Positions 31,307 through 37,205 of a stretch of DNA of 37,205 nt are shown here, piece after piece. The stretch comes from DATLFA01 sp039934635. GTDB lineage: Bacteria > Actinomycetota > Acidimicrobiia > Acidimicrobiales > WLNW01. Position numbers and translations under genes: made by a program. How positions within the stretch are numbered: the first letter of the stretch is position 1; each line of letters starts with the position of its first letter. The stretch is taken from positions 1 through 37,205 of the forward strand of contig JBDTLT010000030.1 in NCBI GenBank assembly GCA_039934635.1, given 5' to 3'. The notes below the pieces were generated by a model. That model worked only from the letters and a program-made list of their open reading frames with translations, was not told the DNA's origin and did not search any database.

Positions 31307-31693
31307 TCAGCGACTCAGGTACTCATCGGCGAGTTTGGGCGGTGCACACGCCAACCACGCATCGATGATCGCTTCTCGCAGGGCGCGCTTGCCGACCTTC
31401 GTCATCTGAATCAAGACTGCGGAGTAACCGTTGAAGTGCGGAATGGTGAAGAACCCCTTTTGTTCGGCCGCCAGCACGGCTTCTTTCTCACTGAGGTCTT
31501 CGACCCGCACCGCGAGGATCGGCCCCGCAGGGGGTGGCGTGTCGCCAAATCGCTTGATATCGGCTTTGCTGAATGGACGCTCCCACGCGAACGCCTTTCC
31601 GGCGACGGACCATGTGCGATTGCCGTAGCGCTCGGCCTCGGTCACGTCGGGCAGTGCCAAAGCCAGCCGGGCCGCGTCATCGAACGTCGCCAT
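31307..31693 (-). CDS. MmcQ/YjbR family protein
   Basis: The 128-residue protein has the YjbR (CyaY-like fold) pattern: ARLALALPDVTEAERYGNRTWSVAGKAFAWERPF, then ILAVRVEDLSEKEAVLAAEQKGFFTIPHFNGYSAVLIQMTKVGKRALREAIIDAWLACAPPKLADEYL. The family is often called DNA-binding but its function is not settled. The ATG at 31693 gives the family start; the longer open frame is shadow of the esterase gene. It starts 7 bp after the esterase stop (31701), so the two are probably co-transcribed. Confidence 0.88.
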   Translation of the reverse strand: MATFDDAARLALALPDVTEAERYGNRTWSVAGKAFAWERPFSKADIKRFGDTPPPAGPILAVRVEDLSEKEAVLAAEQKGFFTIPHFNGYSAVLIQMTKVGKRALREAIIDAWLACAPPKLADEYLSR

Positions 31694-31700
31694 GACCCAC

Positions 31701-32630
31701 TCAAACCTTCGGTAGCGACCCGGAGAGGCTGAGTTTGGGACGCAACCAGGCAGCGATCCGCGCAATCGCATCATCGGCCTCTGGCATGTTGCCGGCACAG
31801 AGCTGGAACACATGCTGCATCTCGGGGAAGACATCGAGGCGGACGTCGACGCCCGCCGCCGCGGCATTCGTCGCCAGTCGAGTCGCATCGTCGAGCAGAG
31901 TCTCTTCGCCGCCGACTTGGACGTAGATCGGGGCAATGCCCGCCAGATCCGCGTGGAGGGGCGCACACAGAGGTTCATGAGCGCTCTGACCGTTGAGGAA
32001 GAGATCCGCCATCATTTTCAACCCGGCCGCCCCGACCATGAGATCGACGTCGGCTTTGTGTTGCATCGATGCGCCGGTGGCCTCCAAATCGATCCACGGC
32101 GACATCGGCACGCCCGCCGCGGGATTGGGCAGACCGCGATCGCGAATCGCGATGAGCGTCGCCACTGTGAGCCCTCCACCGGCAGAGTCGCCCGACACCG
32201 CGATGTGTCGCGCATCGATACCTTGGCCGAGCAGCCATTCGTACACAGTCATGCTGTCGTCCACCGCCGCCGGGTGCGGGTGCTCGGGCGCGAGCCGATA
32301 GTCGACCGACAGTGCGCGGCAACCAGTTGCGGCGGCGAGATGACCGACCATGTTCTGATGGGTCGCGGCAGTGCCGATAACGTAACCGCCGCCGTGGAGG
32401 TACTGGATGACGCGATCGGTGGTCGCACCTTCGGGCACGACCCAAATGGCCGGGACACCGCCGGCATCGACGGCCTCGAAACGCACGCGCGCCGGAACCG
32501 TTGCCATCGCCGCCATCATGGGATTCGCGAGTTCACGCATCTGTTCGAGGCTCGGCGCGGCGGTGCCGGCCGAATTTGCCCGCGTCGCTCGCATCGCTGC
32601 TTTCATCTGTTCCGCTTGCACACTGGCCAT
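31701..32630 (-). CDS. Alpha/beta hydrolase, HSL (hormone-sensitive lipase) family esterase
   Basis: The 309-residue esterase has the HSL oxyanion motif HGGGY at residues 79-83 and the nucleophile elbow GDSAGG with Ser149. The acid lies in VGGEETLLDDAT and the His in EMQHVFQLCAG. An N-terminal cap region (MASVQAEQMKAAMRATR...) is typical of this group (LipH/LipN-like). It cleaves short-chain esters or carries out lactone hydrolysis; the natural substrate is unknown. It lies 57 bp downstream of an SDR gene and 7 bp upstream of the YjbR gene. Confidence 0.92.
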   Translation of the reverse strand: MASVQAEQMKAAMRATRANSAGTAAPSLEQMRELANPMMAAMATVPARVRFEAVDAGGVPAIWVVPEGATTDRVIQYLHGGGYVIGTAATHQNMVGHLAAATGCRALSVDYRLAPEHPHPAAVDDSMTVYEWLLGQGIDARHIAVSGDSAGGGLTVATLIAIRDRGLPNPAAGVPMSPWIDLEATGASMQHKADVDLMVGAAGLKMMADLFLNGQSAHEPLCAPLHADLAGIAPIYVQVGGEETLLDDATRLATNAAAAGVDVRLDVFPEMQHVFQLCAGNMPEADDAIARIAAWLRPKLSLSGSLPKV

Positions 32631-32687
32631 GTCGTCTACCCCCGAGCCGGGAACCTAGCTGAGGTGGCTTCGCTCGTCGACCTACCG

Positions 32688-33488
32688 TCACCCGCCCTCG
32701 GGGCTCGGTTGCGGTGTGTACTGCACCGTGCCGGTGATCGACATCGGTTCGGGATGCGTGACGAGCCATTCGAGCTTCGCAATCGCATGCTCGACACCCA
32801 GCCACTGGTTTGCGTCGTACCCGGCCGCGGTCAAGCGGGCAATGCTGCGCTCCACTCTCGCTCGACCCGGATGAAACGCGACGACTGCGATGCCGTACTC
32901 GCGCAACTCGTTGGCCAAGACCTCGGTCATCCTGTTCAGCCCCGCTTTGCTCGTGGGGTACGCCGCGCCCGGATACCCCTGCCCCGGCAATCGCATGTAC
33001 GGCGGCTGATCGGGCAACGGCCCCGAGGTCACGTTGATCACCAAACCACCCTTCGGCATCAGCCCCGGCAAGAACGTCTTGGTCACGAGCCACGGGCCAG
33101 TCAGGTTGACGTCGATCTGGTAGCGCCAGCTCTCGAGAGTCATGTCGCGAAATGAAGCATTCATCGCGTCTTGCTCCAGCGCGGCGGCGTTGTTCATGAG
33201 GATGTCGACGTGACCGAACGCGTCGATCGTCGCTTGGTAGAGCTGCTCGACGTCATCGACCTTGGATACGTCGGCTTTCACCGCAACGCACCGACGTCCG
33301 AGAGCCTCGACCCCTTCGCGTGTGTCGACGAGCGACGGGTAGCCGTCGGCGCGGGGCGCATCGCTGCGCGCACTGGCAACGATGTCGGCGCCCAATGTCG
33401 CCCACGACAATGCGGCTGCCTTACCGATCCCACTGCTCGCGCCGGTGATGACTCCGACCTTGCCCTCGAGCGGATTGTCCGATCCCAC
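32688..33488 (-). CDS. SDR family oxidoreductase
   Basis: The 266-residue SDR has TGASSGIG near residues 15-22, MNNAAALE, the catalytic Ser in VINVTSGPL and Tyr/Lys in AAYPTSKAGLNRMTEVLA. After strand 2 it reads ASARSDAPRADG, and the insertion GYPSLVDTREGVEALGRR is longer than in most classical SDRs. The C-terminus lacks the usual GGxxxG end and instead has VTHPEPMSITGTVQY. GTG at 33488 is chosen because AGGGGGAA lies 4-11 nt before it; the longer open frame upstream is unlikely. Substrate unknown. It is divergent from an SMP-30-like gene. Confidence 0.9.
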   Translation of the reverse strand: MGSDNPLEGKVGVITGASSGIGKAAALSWATLGADIVASARSDAPRADGYPSLVDTREGVEALGRRCVAVKADVSKVDDVEQLYQATIDAFGHVDILMNNAAALEQDAMNASFRDMTLESWRYQIDVNLTGPWLVTKTFLPGLMPKGGLVINVTSGPLPDQPPYMRLPGQGYPGAAYPTSKAGLNRMTEVLANELREYGIAVVAFHPGRARVERSIARLTAAGYDANQWLGVEHAIAKLEWLVTHPEPMSITGTVQYTPQPSPEGG

Positions 33489-33560
33489 CGGCTTCCCCCT
33501 TGCTGTATCTCGCCAGCCTCTCACGGCCGACGTATCGACCGCACGAGACCGCGTGCAATC

Positions 33561-34442
33561 ATGGAAGGCGTGCAACTCGGACCAGTCCAGCCGTTCGCTT
33601 CAGGATTCGTATTCGCCGAGGCGCCGCGATGGCATGACGGATCGCTCTGGCTATCCGATGTTCACGCGCATTGCGTGATTCGCCTCGACGACCGCGGCGG
33701 CGAGCGCTCTCGATTCGAGTTCGACGATCGCGTGAGCGGTCTCGGCTTCTTGCCGGGCGGCGACCCGCTCGTCGTGTCGATGGTCGACCGCAAGCTCGTG
33801 CGCTTCGGCGACGATCGTCGGTCGGTGCACGCAGATCTGCACGAGCTTTGCGACGGCTTCCTCAACGACATGTGCGTCGACCGACGCGGGCGGGCATACG
33901 TCAACGCGCGCAACGTCGGGGGAGGTGCGGCCGGGCCGCGTGATGCAATTCTGCTCGTTCAGCCTGACGGGCAAGTGGCGGTGGCCGCGGATCGCATGCA
34001 GTCTCCCAACGGCAGCGTCGTCACCGAGGACGGATCTACGTTCATCGTCGCCGAGACCAGTCAGGCTCGCCTCACCGCCTTCACGATCAACGCAGACGGC
34101 TCGCTCACCGACCGCCGCGTGTTCGCGTCGGTGCCCGGCCGTCATCCCGACGGCATCTGCATCGACGCCGAGGGAGCGATCTGGTTCGGCTCTCCGCTCA
34201 CCGAGGAATACGTGCGCGTCCGCGAAGGAGGCGAGATCGTGGCCACCATTCCCACACCGGGAACGTGGGCGATCGCCTGCGATCTCGGCGGGCACGATGG
34301 GCACACGTTGTTCTGCGTCACCGGACACAATTCGATTGCCAACCTCGACCGTGTGCGACCCGATCGCAACCTCGACCGCACCAGCGAGGCCGACGGCGCG
34401 GTCGGCACCGTCACAGTGCCCGTGCCCGCGTCGGCGGAGTAG
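33561..34442 (+). CDS. SMP-30/gluconolactonase-like protein
   Basis: The 293-residue six-bladed beta-propeller resembles SMP-30 lactonases. Metal ligands appear as Glu19 in FAEAPRWHDGSLWLSD, Asn in GFLNDMCVDRRGRAYV, Asn in MQSPNGSVV and Asp in RHPDGICIDAEGAIWFG. Such enzymes open sugar or other lactones. The ATG at 33561 gives the family start; upstream open frame is shadow of the divergent SDR. It is the only rightward gene in this end of the window. With the SDR it could oxidise and then hydrolyse a substrate (dehydrogenase plus lactonase), which is inference. Confidence 0.88.
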   Translation: MEGVQLGPVQPFASGFVFAEAPRWHDGSLWLSDVHAHCVIRLDDRGGERSRFEFDDRVSGLGFLPGGDPLVVSMVDRKLVRFGDDRRSVHADLHELCDGFLNDMCVDRRGRAYVNARNVGGGAAGPRDAILLVQPDGQVAVAADRMQSPNGSVVTEDGSTFIVAETSQARLTAFTINADGSLTDRRVFASVPGRHPDGICIDAEGAIWFGSPLTEEYVRVREGGEIVATIPTPGTWAIACDLGGHDGHTLFCVTGHNSIANLDRVRPDRNLDRTSEADGAVGTVTVPVPASAE

Positions 34443-34447
34443 CCGCC

Positions 34448-35083
34448 TTACGCGACGCGCGTTGCGAGTGCTTGCATGCCCGAGCCCGGAACGAACAACG
34501 CTCCCGCGCTGTCGATCGACGCGAGGTACTCGGGGTTCGCCTGAAGCGCGTCGTTGGCCGCATCAGCCGCCGCGAGGTCCACGTGAGGAGTGATCCACGT
34601 CAGTTGACCGAACGGACCGTATGCATCGGCAAAGAACGACGCCGGCGTGCCCGTGATGCGGGCATAGGTCCTCGTGATCTCGACACCCCAGACGAGTGCC
34701 TTGGAGATTTGGCCCGGATTCGGGGTCGCGGTGATCACCGTCACCGACGCGCCGACCGGCGGTGATGTCGGCGTCGGCGATTCGGCATGAATCAGTTGCC
34801 GCAGCGTGTCCTGGCCCGCCCCGTCGATGTACTTCTGCCCCTTCTTGACCAAGGAGTGGTACTCATCGCTCGGCATGAGCTTGGCGGTCACCTCGGCGAG
34901 TGCCGCTCGTGACTCGACTCGGGCACTCCAAATCACGGTGCCGAGCGGAAAGCCGAACGAGGCCGACCACAGACCGACCTCGACCCCACCGAGCTCGTTG
35001 ACGAGTTTGTTCATCTCGATAGCCCACGCCATCGGCTTTCGAACTCCACCCCGAAGCGTGAGCATGCGTTGAAAGAGGTACAT
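34448..35083 (-). CDS. Hypothetical protein, possible tandem alpha-beta-barrel domains
   Basis: I do not recognise this 211-residue protein. It seems to contain two similar halves: MYLFQRMLTLRGGVRKPMAWAIEMNKLVNELGGVEVGLWSASFGFPLGTVIWSARVESRAALAEVTAKL and, after a Pro/Thr linker (SPTPTSPPVG), a second VITATPNPGQISKALVWGVEITRTYARITGTPASFFADAYGPFGQLTWITPHVDLAAADAANDAL. Both have the helix-then-strand layout of dimeric alpha-beta barrels (NIPSNAP/EthD-like). The ATG at 35083 is chosen because it opens a strand; longer starts add disordered sequence. It converges on the SMP-30 gene, 5 bp away. Confidence 0.65.
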   Translation of the reverse strand: MYLFQRMLTLRGGVRKPMAWAIEMNKLVNELGGVEVGLWSASFGFPLGTVIWSARVESRAALAEVTAKLMPSDEYHSLVKKGQKYIDGAGQDTLRQLIHAESPTPTSPPVGASVTVITATPNPGQISKALVWGVEITRTYARITGTPASFFADAYGPFGQLTWITPHVDLAAADAANDALQANPEYLASIDSAGALFVPGSGMQALATRVA

Positions 35084-35215
35084 CGCGCAATCACCATCCC
35101 CCGTCGTTCGCCAGCCCGTCATAGGCCGGCGATCGCGGAGTATCGCACACCTACTCAACGACCGCCGGAGGATCGTGGGCGCGACACCGCAGCGGGCCTA
35201 CTCGCCTCGAATCGA

Positions 35216-36697
35216 TCACCGCTCGGCGCGTTGCTGGCCGAGGTCCGTGCGGTTGAGCTTGCCGGCCTCGGTACGCGGCACGCGGTCGACCAGTTCGAAC
35301 GTCTTCGGCACCTTGTACGACGCGATCCGCTCCTTGCAGAATGCGCGGAACTCGTCGTCGGTCGGTGGATGCGCCGGATCGGCCACCTGAAGGATCGCGT
35401 GGACGCGGTGTCCCCATTCGTCGTCAGGCACGCCCACGACGACTTGGTCGACCACGTCCGGATGTTCGCTCAACGCGTGCTCCACTTCGGCGGGGAACAC
35501 GTTGGCGCCGCCACTGATGATGAGATCCTTGCGGCGGTCGACGACGTAGAGGTAGCCGCTGTCGTCGACCCACCCGAGGTCACCGATCGTGTAGAACCCA
35601 TCGGCGGTGGGCGCGGGGGTCGGCATACCGATGTACTCGAACAGGCGGCGCTCCCCCAGCGGTCGCACATAGATCTCTCCGACAGCGCCCGACGGCACCT
35701 GATTGCCCGATTCGTCGCGAATGCTCAGCTCGACATCGACCGGCTTACCGCTGGCGCCCGGGTGTTCGGCCCATTCTTCACCGGTCATCATCACCAGACC
35801 GATGCGCTCGCTCGAGCCATACATCAACACGAACACCGACGGGTGCACGAGCTCGAGCCAACGCTCCACCACCCATTCGGGCACGCGGGCGCCGCCGTAG
35901 ACCACTCGCTGCAGCGACGCGAGCTGTTCACGCTGTAAGCCAGGCAACCGAGCGACGCGTTGCAACATCGTCGGCACCATCACGGTGAAGGTGACCTGGT
36001 GCCTCTCGATGAGCTCAACGGCGAGTGCGGCGTCGAACTTCTCGAGGATGACGACCCGTCCACCTTCGAGCATGACCGGTGCCGCGAATGCGAATCCGTT
36101 CACGTGGTAGAGCGGTGAGACCACGAGCGCCACCATTGCCGTTTCGCCCCGGGTAGCCGTTTGTTGCGGGTCATCGTCGACAACCCCACGAGCGGGGGTG
36201 ACGATGAGCTTGGGGAGCCCGGTCGAGCCCGACGAGGCGACGAGGTTTATGCATTCCGATACTGCGTCGGGCAGCGCGTCGTCAGGCAGCGCCGCCGTCG
36301 CGGCAAGGTCAGCACGCGTGAGCACTGGGCACGACGCGCGATGCTGGTCGCTCACGAGAACTTTCGGCTGGGCCAGCGACAGCATCCGGGCCATCTCCCA
36401 GTCGGGAATGTCGTAGCGCAGCGGCAACAGCGTGCCGCCCAGCTTCCAGATCGCGACCGTCACGAGCACGTGCTCGACACAGCTCGGTAGCGCCAGTCCG
36501 ACCACGTCGTTCTTGCCCACGCCATGCCGCTGTAGCGCACGCGCGATCTGGTTCGCGCGGCTCTCGAGTTCGCGCCACGTGACACTGCGCTCGTTTCCCT
36601 GGCGGTCGACGATCACGAGGTCGACGTCCTCGGGCCGCTCGGCCGCGATCTCGGTCAACCGTCGCCCGTAGGAGACCCCACCCGCCGATTCGTTCAT
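35216..36697 (-). CDS. AMP-forming acyl-CoA synthetase/ligase
   Basis: The 493-residue ligase has SSGSTGLPKLI at about residues 155-165, where the usual final Gly of the P-loop is Leu, as in bile-acid-CoA-ligase-like members. Then MYGSSERIGLVMMTGEEW, FYTIGDLGWVDDSGYLYVVDRRKDLIISGGANVFPAEVEHAL and the C-terminal RTEAGKLNRTDL with the catalytic Lys. It activates an unknown carboxylic acid, plausibly a cyclic or aromatic one, to its CoA ester. GGGGAGCGG precedes the ATG. It is the second AMP-forming ligase in the window, unrelated in detail to fadD. Confidence 0.92.
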   Translation of the reverse strand: MNESAGGVSYGRRLTEIAAERPEDVDLVIVDRQGNERSVTWRELESRANQIARALQRHGVGKNDVVGLALPSCVEHVLVTVAIWKLGGTLLPLRYDIPDWEMARMLSLAQPKVLVSDQHRASCPVLTRADLAATAALPDDALPDAVSECINLVASSGSTGLPKLIVTPARGVVDDDPQQTATRGETAMVALVVSPLYHVNGFAFAAPVMLEGGRVVILEKFDAALAVELIERHQVTFTVMVPTMLQRVARLPGLQREQLASLQRVVYGGARVPEWVVERWLELVHPSVFVLMYGSSERIGLVMMTGEEWAEHPGASGKPVDVELSIRDESGNQVPSGAVGEIYVRPLGERRLFEYIGMPTPAPTADGFYTIGDLGWVDDSGYLYVVDRRKDLIISGGANVFPAEVEHALSEHPDVVDQVVVGVPDDEWGHRVHAILQVADPAHPPTDDEFRAFCKERIASYKVPKTFELVDRVPRTEAGKLNRTDLGQQRAER

Positions 36698-36750
36698 GAT
36701 CCGCTCCCCGTCGCGAGCCTACGTCGCGTCGCGCAGCCTCTCACCACGGC

Positions 36751-37205
36751 TCATCGCGCGCCCGAGACGGCGTTGCGGCCGTCGCTGCTCTTCCGATAGT
36801 GGAGAAATAGGGTGCCCTTGGGCGATCGCAGGAGGTCGACCAGATCGAACTGTTGAAGTTCCATCTCGGTATCGGCGGTGAAGAGGCGTTTGCCGTGACC
36901 CGCGATCGTCGGTGGCATCACGAGTCGCAATACGTCGACGAGTCGGGCCGCGATCAACGACCGCGCCAACGCGATGCTGCCGTGGATGCCGATGGCGCCG
37001 CCCGGCTGTTGTTTCAGGTCGCGGACGTAGTCGGCAACTGGTGACGGGATGCGGACGGTGTTGTGCCAGTGACCCGTCAACTCGCTCGAAGTTGCCACGT
37101 GTTTCTGTGTGCGGTTGATGAACGACGCGAACGGTTCGACGTCGGATGTCGGCCAATAGTCGACCCAATAGTCGTAGGTGCCTCGCCCCAAGAGCACGTC
37201 GGTCT
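36751..37205 (-). CDS. Dihydrofolate reductase / RibD C-terminal family protein (N-terminus outside window)
   Basis: About 151 C-terminal residues are visible; the start lies right of the window. TDVLLGRGTYDYWVDYWP at the cut end, then FINRTQKHVATSSEL, GGAIGIHGSIALARSLIAARLVDVLRLVMPPTIAGHGKRLF and LFLHYRK are typical of the DHFR-like RibD-C family, which uses NADPH. Many actinobacterial members have unknown substrates. The frame continues open to the last base. Confidence 0.88.
   Translation of the reverse strand, partial: TDVLLGRGTYDYWVDYWPTSDVEPFASFINRTQKHVATSSELTGHWHNTVRIPSPVADYVRDLKQQPGGAIGIHGSIALARSLIAARLVDVLRLVMPPTIAGHGKRLFTADTEMELQQFDLVDLLRSPKGTLFLHYRKSSDGRNAVSGAR

Overview
The window is GC-rich, densely coded bacterial DNA. 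The gene content points to a high-GC actinobacterium (Actinomycetota). The strongest evidence is the block crgA - trpG/pabA - pknB - pbpA - rodA - pstP - fhaB - fhaA - tRNA-Leu(CAG), which in order and orientation matches the neighbourhood of the replication origin in Mycobacterium and relatives, except that pknA is absent. An MptB-like polyprenol-phosphomannose mannosyltransferase, an LLM-class (F420-type) oxidoreductase, FadD-type ligases and several leaderless-looking promoters agree. The class cannot be fixed from sequence alone; an Acidimicrobiia-like lineage is a guess.

Layout. (1) 1-6413: urea utilisation. Urease genes ureA-ureB-ureC run leftward (ureC is cut by the window edge). The urea ABC transporter urtABCDE runs rightward from a shared 180-bp promoter region carrying two palindromes. 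(2) 6452-13501: a SnoaL-like protein, an SDR, an MptB-like membrane glycosyltransferase divergent from an unknown gene across a perfect 20-bp palindrome, then a leftward run fadD - DUF3006 - DoxX - MerB-like protein. (3) 13590-15016: a thiolase-like protein with altered active-site motifs, translationally coupled to an 83-residue membrane zinc-ribbon protein. (4) 15059-23628: three DnaA-box-like 9-mers, then the cell-wall growth and Ser/Thr phosphorylation block, whose genes overlap by 4 bp or abut, ending at tRNA-Leu. (5) 23683-25486: a hairpin repeat, SRPBCC protein and TetR regulator sharing an AT-rich operator, and OsmC. (6) 25636-29174: a TauD-type dioxygenase divergent from a tightly coupled amidohydrolase - hydroxypyruvate-isomerase-like - SDR operon. 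(7) 29268-30323: a broken AbiEi/DUF559-type gene between two near-identical 23-bp repeats. (8) 30363-37205: mostly leftward catabolic genes: LLM oxidoreductase, YjbR protein, HSL esterase, SDR, a rightward SMP-30 lactonase, an unknown protein, a CoA ligase and a RibD-C/DHFR-like gene cut by the right edge.

How the genes work together. UrtABCDE imports urea and urease splits it to ammonia and CO2, so the first block is a nitrogen-scavenging unit. PknB senses cell-wall fragments through PASTA domains and PstP reverses its signal. FhaA and FhaB read phosphothreonines, and RodA with PbpA builds septal or lateral peptidoglycan. The remaining regions are typical accessory catabolism (acyl-CoA ligases, SDRs, dioxygenase, hydrolases) whose substrates cannot be read from sequence.

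No gene-free stretch exceeds about 300 bp. The larger gaps (1477-1658, 9366-9471, 13502-13589, 15017-15115, 23423-23544, 23629-23771, 25487-25635, 29175-29280, 30204-30362, 35084-35215) are described where they hold something. I see nothing convincing in 23423-23544, 25487-25635 or 35084-35215.
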